Assembly: GCF_016785095.1 (NCBI RefSeq)
Contig: NZ_JAEKJB010000001.1
Span: forward strand, 248,001-312,000
Direction: 5' to 3'
DNA length: 64,000 nucleotides
Source: Alloalcanivorax marinus
GTDB lineage: Bacteria > Pseudomonadota > Gammaproteobacteria > Pseudomonadales > Alcanivoracaceae
A program made the position numbers and the translations under genes. The stretch's first letter is position 1; each line of letters begins with the position of its first letter. Below, piece after piece: positions 20,387 to 28,019 of the stretch. The notes under the pieces were generated by a model. It saw nothing but the letters and a program-made list of their open reading frames with translations. It had not been told where the DNA came from and did no database searches.

Positions 20387-21025
20387 ATGGCACTGCAGCT
20401 CGGCGATACCGCCCCGGATTTCAAACAGGATTCCACCGAAGGCCCGATTTCCTTCCACGACTGGGCCGGCGACAGCTGGGTGGTGCTGTTCTCCCACCCC
20501 AAGGACTTCACCCCGGTGTGCACCACCGAGCTGGGTGAGGTGGCGCGCCTGAAGCCCGAGTTCGACAAGCGCAACGTCAAGACCATCGGCCTGTCGGTGG
20601 ACCCGCTGGACGACCACAACGCCTGGTGCGGCGACATTGAGGAAACCCAGGGCTCAGCCCTCAACTTCCCGCTGCTCGCCGACGCCGACCGCACCGTGTC
20701 CAACCTGTACGGCATGATCCACCCCAATGCCGACAACACCCTCACGGTGCGCAGCGTGTTCATCATCGACCCCAACAAGAAGATCCGTCTGACCATCACC
20801 TATCCGGCCAGCACCGGCCGTAACTTCGACGAGATCCTGCGGGTCATCGACAGCCTGCAGCTCACCGACGGCTACAAGGTGGCCACCCCGGTGAACTGGA
20901 CCGAGGGCAAGGACGTGATCATCGTGCCCTCGCTGAACAACGAGGAAGCCGCCAAGCTGTTCCCGGAAGGCTGGGACGAGAAAAAACCCTACCTGCGCAT
21001 GGTCAAGCAACCAAAGCGCGGCTGA
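20387..21025 (+). CDS. 1-Cys peroxiredoxin (Prx6 type)
   Basis: A 212-aa peroxiredoxin reducing H2O2 and organic peroxides. The peroxidatic site is FTPVCTTELG with Cys45, and the long C-terminal domain (VNWTEGKDVIIVPSLNNEEA) is the Prx6-type extension; no resolving Cys motif of AhpC is seen. CCAGGAGG precedes the ATG at 20387. The open frame 46 codons upstream runs through promoter sequence and is not coding. Confidence 0.92.
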   Translation: MALQLGDTAPDFKQDSTEGPISFHDWAGDSWVVLFSHPKDFTPVCTTELGEVARLKPEFDKRNVKTIGLSVDPLDDHNAWCGDIEETQGSALNFPLLADADRTVSNLYGMIHPNADNTLTVRSVFIIDPNKKIRLTITYPASTGRNFDEILRVIDSLQLTDGYKVATPVNWTEGKDVIIVPSLNNEEAAKLFPEGWDEKKPYLRMVKQPKRG

Positions 21026-21034
21026 GCCCGACCA

Positions 21035-21060
21035 CCGGCACGCCCATCGGCGTGCCGGTT
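21035..21060. terminator. Hairpin between convergent genes
   Basis: Ten-base perfect stem CCGGCACGCC / GGCGTGCCGG (21035-21044, 21049-21058) with a CATC loop lies between the peroxiredoxin and MaoC stops. Only TT follows on the plus strand and no T-run on the minus, so it may be a weak or Rho-assisted terminator. Confidence 0.5.
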
Positions 21061-21079
21061 CCCCTCCCGACTCCGGGGC

Positions 21080-21562
21080 TTATTGGCCCGCCGGTCGGCG
21101 CCCGATCAGGTTCATCGCCTTGAAGCTCGCCACCACCTCACCGTTCTGATTGATCCCCTCCACCAGGGTATGCACCAGGCCGCGATCCGGCTTGGACCGC
21201 GAAGGCCGGGCATCGGTGATGGTCAGCCGCACGCGTAGCTGATCGCCAGGGCGCACCGGCTTAATCCAACGCACCTCGTCCACCCCCGGCGAAGCCAGGC
21301 TGGCCACCGAGGTGAGGTAATGATCCACGAACAACCGCATCATCAGCCCGATGGTGTGCCAGCCGCTGGCGATCAGCCCCTGGAAGGGGCCCCGCGCCGC
21401 CGCTTCGGGATTGATGTGCATGGCCTGTGGGTCGAAACGGCGCGCGAAGTCGATAATGTCGCTCTGTTCGGCGCCAATGGGACCGTACTCGAACGTCGCT
21501 CCTTTCTGGTAGTCCTCGAAGTAACGTTGATCCGGCGGGGTGCTGAAATCGGACATTGGCAT
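21080..21562 (-). CDS. MaoC-family dehydratase
   Basis: A 160-aa hot-dog-fold hydratase. The catalytic Asp/His motif is seen in DFARRFDPQAMHINPEAA (about residues 38-55), followed by GLIASGWHTIGLMMRL. Such proteins hydrate enoyl-CoA or act in related acyl-CoA chemistry. CGGAG stands eight bases before the ATG at 21562. It lies 27 bp downstream of an enoyl-CoA hydratase gene on the same strand, suggesting a small acyl-CoA operon. Confidence 0.88.
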   Translation of the reverse strand: MPMSDFSTPPDQRYFEDYQKGATFEYGPIGAEQSDIIDFARRFDPQAMHINPEAAARGPFQGLIASGWHTIGLMMRLFVDHYLTSVASLASPGVDEVRWIKPVRPGDQLRVRLTITDARPSRSKPDRGLVHTLVEGINQNGEVVASFKAMNLIGRRPAGQ

Positions 21563-21589
21563 GGTCGTGCTCCGTGTTATGGCGCTGGG

Positions 21590-22369
21590 TCATGAGTGGA
21601 TATTGAACCGGGGCGCCCGTTTTTCCAGGAATGCTCGCATGCCCTCCTCACGATCAGCCAGTGAGAGGCTGTGATGGAAAGCGGCCCGTTCCCGGCGCAA
21701 CCCTTCTTGCAGCGGAAGGCTGGCGCCGGATCGCGCGGTCCGCTTGATCAGCAGCAGGACCTCCCCGGACAGCGACGCCATGTCGGCCACCAGCCGGCGC
21801 CCCTCCTCCAGCAGATGCTCCGTCGGCACCACACGCGAAACCAAGCCGCCACGCTCCGCCTCCCGGGCATCCATGCGGCGCCCGGTGAGCAGCAGATCCA
21901 GCGCCTTGGCCATGCCCAGCAAGCGCGGCAGACGCTGGGTGCCGCCCGCCCCGGACAGGGTACCAACCCGCACCTCCGGATGGCCGAATACGGCGTTCTC
22001 CGCCGCCAGCACGATGTCGCACATCTCCACCAGCTCGCAGCCGCCGCCCAGGGCAAAGCCCTGCACCAGTGCCACCACCGGCTTCGGGAAGTCACCCAGC
22101 GGCGCGCAGCAGCCGGCGAAATCCGTGCCACGGGCCTGCTCCGCGCTGATGTCGAGCATTTCCTTGATATCGGCGCCGGCGGCGAAATGATCCCCCTCCG
22201 CACGCAGCAGCACCACCCGCACGTCGGGCGCGGCGGCCAGCCGTTCAAGATGATCGGCCATGGCGTCGGTCAGGGAGCGGCACAGGGCATTGCGGGCGGC
22301 GGGCCGGTCAATGATCAGCTCGGCGTAGCCGGCGGGATCTTGCTGGCATCGAATGAAATCGGACTGCAT
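21590..22369 (-). CDS. Enoyl-CoA hydratase/isomerase family protein
   Basis: A 259-aa crotonase-fold enzyme. FAAGADIKEM (about 65-74) and GFALGGGCELVEMCDI form the oxyanion hole, and HPEVRVGTLSGAGGTQRLPR carries a catalytic Glu. I chose the second of two Met codons: AGGAG abuts the first (AGGAGATG) but is ideally placed for the ATG at 22369. It precedes the MaoC gene in the same direction. The 137 bp up to the LysR gene show nothing beyond a possible promoter. Confidence 0.9.
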   Translation of the reverse strand: MQSDFIRCQQDPAGYAELIIDRPAARNALCRSLTDAMADHLERLAAAPDVRVVLLRAEGDHFAAGADIKEMLDISAEQARGTDFAGCCAPLGDFPKPVVALVQGFALGGGCELVEMCDIVLAAENAVFGHPEVRVGTLSGAGGTQRLPRLLGMAKALDLLLTGRRMDAREAERGGLVSRVVPTEHLLEEGRRLVADMASLSGEVLLLIKRTARSGASLPLQEGLRRERAAFHHSLSLADREEGMRAFLEKRAPRFNIHS

Positions 22370-22506
22370 GGGCATCTCCTGGCAAGAGGAACGGCGGCAC
22401 CGGTCCAGAACCCGGCGCCGGGCAATACGCCCGAGTCTGCCGCGCGTTCCGGCGCCGGACCAAGCGCGAATATCTCAGCCACGGTTGAATATTTTTCCCG
22501 TCGCCA

Positions 22507-23397
22507 TCAGTGGCCGGCGCCGTCACCGACCTGTTCGCGCAGCCAGCCCCGCAGGTTGTCGAGGCGGCGGTCCTCACTCAACGCCTTGGGATAGACCAGC
22601 CAGAAGCCGACTCCCGCCTTCACCGGGTGCTTGAAAACCGACTCCAGACGCCCCAAACGCACGGCGCTTTCCGCCAGCTCACACACGGCAATCGATACCC
22701 CGGCGCCGTCGGCGGCGGCCTGCAGGGTAAGCCCGCCGGAATCCACGCGGGTAACCATGGCGGGTTCGAAAGGCCCACCGGGCAGACTGTCCATCCAGCG
22801 GCGCCAGGTCAGGCAGTGTCGGGAAACGAACAGATTGGCCCGGGAAACCCGCTCGATGCGCGCGCGGTGCGCGCCAGACGCGAAGCCCGGCCGGCCATAC
22901 AGGTCGATGGTGGCCTCGAACAGCAAATCCGCTTCCAGGCCAGGCCATTGCCCACCGCCGTACCAGATGCCGGCGTCCGCCACACCCGCCGCCAGATCCA
23001 CATCCTCCTGGGTGGTGGAGATGTCCAACGAGAAACCCCGCCGTTCAAACGGGTACAGACTCAGACGCGGCGACAGCCAGTTGGTGGCGAACGTGGGCAG
23101 CATGTTCACCCGCAGCGGCCCCTCGCGCCGCTCCTCGCGCACACCCGCCACCGCTTCGGCGATCAGCGTCAAACCCTGATGCAGGCCCGGCGCCAGCCGC
23201 TGGCCAGCCGGGGTCAGTTCCAACCCGGTCCCCGCGCGACGCAGCAACGTCACGCCCAGCATGTCCTCCAGCGTACGCAACTGATGGCTCACGGCGGACG
23301 GCGTGACGGCCAGTTCCAGGGCCGCTTCCTTGATGGAAAGATGGCGTGCCGCCGCCTCGAAGGCACGCAGTGCATTCAGTGGAACAGGGATGCGCAT
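22507..23397 (-). CDS. LysR-family transcriptional regulator (GcvA-like)
   Basis: A 296-aa LTTR. The winged HTH spans residues 4-65 (LNALRAFEAAARHLSIKEAALELAVTPSAVSHQLRTLED), followed by the effector-binding domain. The style is that of the GcvA/AmpR branch. A long palindrome lies 86 bp upstream of its start, and a near-copy lies beside the aminotransferase gene 1.1 kb away, suggesting autoregulation plus control of the neighbouring genes. Confidence 0.9.
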   Translation of the reverse strand: MRIPVPLNALRAFEAAARHLSIKEAALELAVTPSAVSHQLRTLEDMLGVTLLRRAGTGLELTPAGQRLAPGLHQGLTLIAEAVAGVREERREGPLRVNMLPTFATNWLSPRLSLYPFERRGFSLDISTTQEDVDLAAGVADAGIWYGGGQWPGLEADLLFEATIDLYGRPGFASGAHRARIERVSRANLFVSRHCLTWRRWMDSLPGGPFEPAMVTRVDSGGLTLQAAADGAGVSIAVCELAESAVRLGRLESVFKHPVKAGVGFWLVYPKALSEDRRLDNLRGWLREQVGDGAGH

Positions 23398-23482
23398 GGC
23401 CGGACCATCCTCCCGTGGGTCATGGGGTCGTTCATGGCCCCATTAAACAGGAAATCACCCCGAAGCCGCTCCGTTCCCCAGC

Positions 23483-23517
23483 GAGCAAAACTCAGCTTCA
23501 TCTGAGATTTGCTCACT
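23483..23517. promoter_or_regulatory. Putative LysR operator, copy 1
   Basis: Thirteen-base arms GAGCAAAACTCAG and CTGAGATTTGCTC (23483-23495 and 23502-23514) pair with a single mismatch around a CTTCAT spacer. The element lies between the LysR start and the stop of the ketopantoate-reductase-like gene. The right arm plus ACT recurs exactly at 24605-24620, and the spacing to the AAAACTCA half is conserved. Confidence 0.65.
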
Positions 23518-23525
23518 GGAGGCGG

Positions 23526-24446
23526 CTACCCGGCGGCGACGCGGAGGGCGTCGTAGGCCTGCATATGGGCGAGACTCACTCTCAACAACGGCGCCTCCGA
23601 CCCTGCTTCGCGCGCGCGGCGCACCATGTCTCCGATGATGTGGTCATGCTCGGTGGCCCCGCCGCCTTGCAGGTCACGTAGCATCGAGGCGGTGCCGCTG
23701 GAACCATGCTGGGTCAGCGTCGCCAGCATCCGGTCATAGGCCTCCTGGGAGGGTATGTACCGGGACGCGGCGGCGGTGGCGACGCATTCGCCAAGCATAC
23801 GGCGCACCAGCGCTTCGCCCTCTTGGGCCCGCAATATGGCGCCGATCGGCGCGCGCATCAGCGTCGTCATACCGGCGTAGGTGGTCAGGAAGACGAACTT
23901 TTCCCACATCTCCCGCTGGATGTCCGGGCTCAGCACCGGCGCGAAACCACCTTGTTTCAGCACCCCATGCAGAGCGCGGGCGGCGTCCCGCTGACCCTCG
24001 GCGCGCGCGCCCAGCACCAGGAGCTGCAACGTGTTGAGATGCAACACCTCGCCGGCGGCGCCAAGAGCCGCGCCGATGTGGCACAGCCCCCCCAGAATCC
24101 GTTCCGCGCCGAAGCGCGCATCCAGGTAGTCCAGATGCCGCATGCCGTTGAGCAATGGCACGATCAAGGTGGAGGGGCCGACAGCGGGGGCAATGGCTTC
24201 CACGGCGCCCTCAAGATCGTAGGCCTTGCAGGCCAGCAGCACGGCGTCCACCGGTGATGGCGCTTCGGTCACGGTGCTCACCGGAGTGACCAGATCACCC
24301 AGAGGGCTCTTGATCACGAGCCCGCTATCGGCGAGCTGTGCGGCGCGCCGTGAGCGCACCAGGAAACGCACGTCGACACCGGCGGCGGCCAGGCGTCCGC
24401 CAAAATAGCCACCGATCCCCCCTGCCCCAAGCACCAGAAGACGCAT
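23526..24446 (-). CDS. 2-dehydropantoate 2-reductase family protein
   Basis: A 306-aa NADP-dependent reductase of the PanE/ApbA fold. GAGGIGGYFGGRLAAAG (residues 7-23) binds the cofactor; CKAYDLEGAV, NGMRHLDYL and the EMWEKFVFLTTYAGMTTL segment are typical of the family. Many such genes are not pantothenate enzymes but reduce other 2-keto acids. AGAGGAAC lies upstream of the ATG at 24446. Its partners here are a LysR regulator and a branched-chain-type aminotransferase, which suggests a dedicated 2-keto/amino-acid route rather than general pantothenate synthesis. Confidence 0.88.
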   Translation of the reverse strand: MRLLVLGAGGIGGYFGGRLAAAGVDVRFLVRSRRAAQLADSGLVIKSPLGDLVTPVSTVTEAPSPVDAVLLACKAYDLEGAVEAIAPAVGPSTLIVPLLNGMRHLDYLDARFGAERILGGLCHIGAALGAAGEVLHLNTLQLLVLGARAEGQRDAARALHGVLKQGGFAPVLSPDIQREMWEKFVFLTTYAGMTTLMRAPIGAILRAQEGEALVRRMLGECVATAAASRYIPSQEAYDRMLATLTQHGSSGTASMLRDLQGGGATEHDHIIGDMVRRAREAGSEAPLLRVSLAHMQAYDALRVAAG

Positions 24447-24589
24447 CACCCTGTTCCTCTTTGAATTCACCGCATTTCACTATAGAGGCCGAATGAGCGG
24501 CAGTCTTCCAGATCGTGATCCATGATCGGACCAGGAGGTAAGCGACCGGATGGATCGAGAGCGCGAGCGCCCCTCAGCGGCCCCGGATC

Positions 24590-24620
24590 AAAACTCAATG
24601 TCCTCTGAGATTTGCTCACT
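24590..24620. promoter_or_regulatory. Putative LysR operator, copy 2
   Basis: AAAACTCA (24590-24597), then CTGAGATTTGCTCACT (24605-24620), with the same 28-base overall geometry as the copy at 23487-23514. The left arm is less symmetrical here. It lies between the divergent ketopantoate-reductase-like and aminotransferase genes if the latter starts at 24682. Confidence 0.6.
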
Positions 24621-24681
24621 CGTGCCGATGGCCAGCAGGCGGCACACTGGAGCCATCGACAACCAATACGCGGTGTGCCCC

Positions 24682-25644
24682 ATGCTCACTTCCCTCGACG
24701 ATCGTGATGGCCTGATCTGGCTCGATGGCGAGTTACTACCCTGGCGCGAGGCGCGTCTGCATGTGCTTACCCATGCGCTGCATATGGGCGGGGCCGTGTT
24801 CGAAGGCATGCGCGCCTATGGCGGACGGGTGTTTCTCGATGCCCCCCACCTGGAGCGCTTTCAGCGCTCCGCCGTGCTGCTCGACTACCGCTTGCCCTGG
24901 TCATCGGACGAACTGAGCCAGGCCATCAACGCGGTGCTTTGGGCCAATCAGCTCGACGATGCCTACATCCGGCCACTGGCCTGGCGCGGCACGGAAAGCG
25001 TCTCCATCGCTTCACCGCATGCCCGCATCCACGTGGCCATCGCGGCCTGGGACTGGCCCACGGCGGCCTCCCAGGGCCGCGCGGAGGAAGGCATCCGGCT
25101 GCATCTGGCCCATTGGCGCCGCCCGCGCCCGGACACCTCTCCCACCGAAGCCAAATGCTCCGGGCTCTACATGATCGGCACCCTGGCGCGCCATGCCGCC
25201 ACGGCGGCGGGCTGCGACGATGCGCTGCTGCTCGACAGCGAAGGGCTGGTGGCGGAGACCACGGCCACCAACCTGTTGATGATCCGCGACGGCGTGCTGA
25301 CCTCGCCCCTGCCGACCTGCTTCCTGGACGGGATCACCAAACGTCATGTCATGGAGCTGGCCCGCCAGCGCGGCCTGCGGGTCGAGGAGAGGGCCGTGAC
25401 CCTCGAGGAATTGCGCCGCGCCTCCGAGGTGTTCACCGCCGGTACCTCGGTGGAGCTGCAGCCGGTGGTGGCCCTGGTGGAGCGAACCGGCACCACTGAA
25501 TGGCCGGTGGGGCCGATAACCCGGCAACTGATTCGGGACTTTCGCCGGTCCGTGACCGCGACCCGCCAGGAAGACGTGGCCCCGCGGGACCGGCAACAAC
25601 ACATGAACGCAGCCCACACCGTGGATGGGTGTACTACGCCATGA
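24682..25644 (+). CDS. Branched-chain amino acid aminotransferase-like (PLP fold IV)
   Basis: A 320-aa fold-type IV aminotransferase. DRDGLIWLDGELLPWREARLHVLTHALHMGGAVFEG is the IlvE-type opening; the PLP lysine is in TEAKCSGLYM near residue 157, followed by GLVAETTATNLLMIRDG and LDGITKRHVMELAR. The start is uncertain. An ATG at 24550 has AGGAGG 11 bases upstream and would add 44 residues. The family N-terminus and the operator-like repeat at 24590-24620 favour 24682, which has no clear ribosome site. The C-terminus runs about 20 residues past the family end. Branched-chain, D-amino acid or other substrates are possible. Confidence 0.82.
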   Translation: MLTSLDDRDGLIWLDGELLPWREARLHVLTHALHMGGAVFEGMRAYGGRVFLDAPHLERFQRSAVLLDYRLPWSSDELSQAINAVLWANQLDDAYIRPLAWRGTESVSIASPHARIHVAIAAWDWPTAASQGRAEEGIRLHLAHWRRPRPDTSPTEAKCSGLYMIGTLARHAATAAGCDDALLLDSEGLVAETTATNLLMIRDGVLTSPLPTCFLDGITKRHVMELARQRGLRVEERAVTLEELRRASEVFTAGTSVELQPVVALVERTGTTEWPVGPITRQLIRDFRRSVTATRQEDVAPRDRQQHMNAAHTVDGCTTP

Positions 25645-25739
25645 CCCGCTACCGCCTCATGATTTACCGGCATGGCAAGGCTACTCCGGGTGGCCATGGC
25701 CCATGGCCCCCTGGACAGCGGCCCGGTTTCCCGGTGTAA
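25641..25739 (+). pseudogene. Truncated histidine phosphatase (SixA-like) fragment
   Basis: A 32-aa frame, MTRYRLMIYRHGKATPGG, carries the RHGKA phosphohistidine loop that opens SixA-type phosphatases, then runs into proline/glycine-rich sequence and stops. It begins in an ATGA overlap with the aminotransferase stop, as an operon partner would. The remainder of a roughly 150-aa phosphatase is absent; tRNA-Gly starts 12 bp later. Confidence 0.45.
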
Positions 25740-25751
25740 TAGCCGCCCATC

Positions 25752-25825
25752 GCGGGTGTAGCTCAATGGTAGAGCAGAAGCTTCCCAAGCTTACGACGAG
25801 GGTTCGATTCCCTTCACCCGCTCCA
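25752..25825 (+). tRNA. tRNA-Gly (CCC)
   Basis: A 74-nt cloverleaf including encoded CCA. Acceptor stem GCGGGTG / CACCCGC, D-arm GCTCAATGGTAGAGC, anticodon loop TTCCCAA giving anticodon CCC, and T-arm GAGGGTTCGATTCCCTT. It closely resembles E. coli glyU. The anticodon stem has one terminal mismatch. A terminator hairpin follows at once. Confidence 0.95.
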
Positions 25826-25831
25826 AACTCG

Positions 25832-25858
25832 AAAGGGTCGCCTCGGCGGCCCTTTTTT
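25832..25858 (+). terminator. Rho-independent terminator of tRNA-Gly
   Basis: AAAGGGTCGCC-TC-GGCGGCCCTTT forms a stem with one internal T/G wobble and runs into six T (25853-25858). Confidence 0.85.
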
Positions 25859-25980
25859 GGTTTCAAAGCCTGGGATTTTCTCCTACGAAACCCGCCAAAT
25901 TGCCACACTTCGATTGGGATTTTGCTTACACGACTTTCAGCACGGCGCCGATAGCCGTCGTCTCCCTCACGATCGAGACT

Positions 25981-26003
25981 GGTTGTTCAGGATTTGAACA
26001 ACC
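25981..26003. promoter_or_regulatory. Inverted repeat just before the ligE ribosome site
   Basis: Nine-base perfect arms GGTTGTTCA / TGAACAACC separated by GGATT end a few bases before the AGGGAGG that serves the ligase gene. It could be an operator or an RNA hairpin affecting translation. Confidence 0.4.
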
Positions 26004-26020
26004 ACAGGGAGGCAGGAAGC

Positions 26021-26890
26021 ATGTCCCGACCGATTGTGTATTTCGTGGTCACCGTGATCGTGGTGTTCCTCACCGTGGCCGCCACCGTAGGCCACGGCAA
26101 GACCACGCCGGCCCTGATGCTGGCCAACGTCTACCAGGACGACGTCAACCTGGCCGATTACTGGGTCAGCGAGAAATTCGACGGCGTGCGCGCCTACTGG
26201 GACGGCCGGCGGCTGATCAGTCGCAATGGCAACATCATCCACACCCCGCCTGGCTTCACCGAGGGGTTTCCGGATCAGCCCATGGACGGAGAACTGTGGC
26301 GCGGGCGCGGCACCTTCGCCCGGCTGATGGGCGCGCTGGGCCGCGCCGAGCCGCAACCGGAGCAATGGCGGAACATCTATTACATGGTGTTCGACCTGCC
26401 CAAGGCCAGCGGCCCCTTCGATAAACGCCTGCGCGAACTGCGCGCCTTGCTCGAAAACCGGCCCGCTCCACATCTCAGGCCGGTGCCTCAGCAACGGGTG
26501 GCCGACCGGGATCAACTCATGGCCTGGCTGGACCAGGTGGTGGCCGCCGGCGGCGAGGGGTTGATGCTGCACCGGGGCAGCGCCCCCTATCGCGGCTACC
26601 GGTCCGACGATCTGCTCAAGCTCAAGCCCTACCGGGACGCCGAAGGCCGGGTGGTGGCGCACCTGCCCGGTGAAGGCAGGCTGGAAGGCATGATGGGCGC
26701 CCTGCTGGTGGAAACGCCGTCCGGCCTGCATTTCCGGCTTGGCACCGGCTTCAGCGACGCGGAGCGGGCCAACCCGCCGCCCATCGGCAGCATCGTCACC
26801 TACCAGTACCACGGCCACACCAAGAGTGGCCTGCCGCGCTTCGCCAGCTACCTGCGAACGCGCAGCCGGGGCCCGGGATATGTACGCTGA
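26021..26890 (+). CDS. ligE: ATP-dependent DNA ligase, LigE type
   Basis: A 289-aa minimal ligase with an N-terminal signal/anchor (residues 1-27), so it should act outside the cytoplasm. Nucleotidyltransferase motifs are in order: motif I EKFDGVRAYW with Lys52, motif III MDGELW, IIIa YMVFDLP, IV GEGLMLHR and V LLKLKPYRD. A short OB domain follows (GSIVTYQYHGHTKSGLPRF). LigE proteins are associated with DNA uptake and extracellular DNA in proteobacteria. The start at 26021 follows AGGGAGG. Confidence 0.9.
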   Translation: MSRPIVYFVVTVIVVFLTVAATVGHGKTTPALMLANVYQDDVNLADYWVSEKFDGVRAYWDGRRLISRNGNIIHTPPGFTEGFPDQPMDGELWRGRGTFARLMGALGRAEPQPEQWRNIYYMVFDLPKASGPFDKRLRELRALLENRPAPHLRPVPQQRVADRDQLMAWLDQVVAAGGEGLMLHRGSAPYRGYRSDDLLKLKPYRDAEGRVVAHLPGEGRLEGMMGALLVETPSGLHFRLGTGFSDAERANPPPIGSIVTYQYHGHTKSGLPRFASYLRTRSRGPGYVR

Positions 26891-26897
26891 ACGCGCC

Positions 26898-27863
26898 TCA
26901 GCGCATCGCCCGGTAGACCCGGAAGCGATTGGTCTCGCGCATCACCTGAACGTGCTTGAAAGCACCGTCCAGCCACTGCACGTAGGGCAGCTCCCGGTTC
27001 GCCACCATCCACAGCACCCCATCACCTTCCAGGTGCGCCGGGGCCTTCTCGATCAACCGGCGGGTGATCGACGTGGTGCGGTCGCGACCATCATGGAACG
27101 GCGGGTTGGTGATCACCGCCTGGTAACGCCCGGCCACGCCCTCGTAGAGATCGCCGCCCACCACCTTGCCCTGCAAATGGTTGCGCTCCAGGGTGGCGGT
27201 GGTGGCGGCCACCGCGGTGGCGCTCACATCGGTGGCGGTGACATGGCAGCCGCCGTGGGCCAGGGTGGCGCTGAGGGCGCCGCCCCCACAGCCCATGTCC
27301 AGTACCTTACCCCGGGGCAGCCCTTCGGCAAGCGCATCCAGCAGCAGGGCCGTACCCTCATCGAGGCGGCCATGGCTGAATACCCCGGGGTAGCTGACCA
27401 TCTCAAGATCGCCGACCTTCACCCAGGACGCCACGTCTTCCAGCGCCAGCGCCGGCCCCGGCCGCAGCATGGCCCGGTAGAGCTTGCAATGACGGGCGCT
27501 GTCCACCAGCGTGACCTCGTCGGCGAACCGGGACAGGCGCGTCACCCCACCACGAATACCGCCCTTGGCGGGGCCCACCAGCCACACTTCCAGCGCCACG
27601 TCCACGGCGCCGGCCAGCGCACGCAGCAGCAATTCCAGCCGTTCGGCGGCCTTCGGCAGTGGCAGAATCACCAGGTCCACGTCGTCCGGCAAGGTGGGCA
27701 ACGGCGCCCACTGATGGGCGCCCACGGTGTAATCATCAGCGTGCAGATAAAGCTGCTCGGCGGGCAGCGTCGCCAGTTCCGGGTCGTTCGCCTCCACCAC
27801 CAGGGCGCGACGTCCGGCCAGGAGTTGCGCCTGCCGGCGAAGCAATTGCGTGCTGTTTTCCAT
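26898..27863 (-). CDS. rsmC: 16S rRNA (guanine-1207-N2)-methyltransferase RsmC-like
   Basis: A 321-aa protein with a degenerate N-terminal methyltransferase-like domain and a catalytic C-terminal SAM domain: VLDMGCGGGALSATLA near 187 and the base-flipping NPPFHDGRD near 250. Slightly shorter than E. coli RsmC (343 aa). RlmG is the closest alternative. AGGAAG lies before the ATG at 27863. It converges on ligE, only 7 bp apart. Confidence 0.85.
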   Translation of the reverse strand: MENSTQLLRRQAQLLAGRRALVVEANDPELATLPAEQLYLHADDYTVGAHQWAPLPTLPDDVDLVILPLPKAAERLELLLRALAGAVDVALEVWLVGPAKGGIRGGVTRLSRFADEVTLVDSARHCKLYRAMLRPGPALALEDVASWVKVGDLEMVSYPGVFSHGRLDEGTALLLDALAEGLPRGKVLDMGCGGGALSATLAHGGCHVTATDVSATAVAATTATLERNHLQGKVVGGDLYEGVAGRYQAVITNPPFHDGRDRTTSITRRLIEKAPAHLEGDGVLWMVANRELPYVQWLDGAFKHVQVMRETNRFRVYRAMR

Positions 27864-28019
27864 GCCACTTCCTGCCACCAATGAAGGCGGCAGTATAAAG
27901 GAAGCCACCGGGTCGGACCCAGGCGGGTTTTCGGGGCGGCCAAGTTTTACATAAACACGACGCGGGGCCGCCTGGTCCTGGCTAGAATAGGGCCAACAGA
28001 TGCAGTCGTGGAGGCAAGG

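Noticed and set aside
23526..24446. Housekeeping panE for pantothenate synthesis
   Set aside because: The fold is right, but the neighbourhood (LysR, aminotransferase, shared operator) points to a specialised paralogue; the symbol was withheld.
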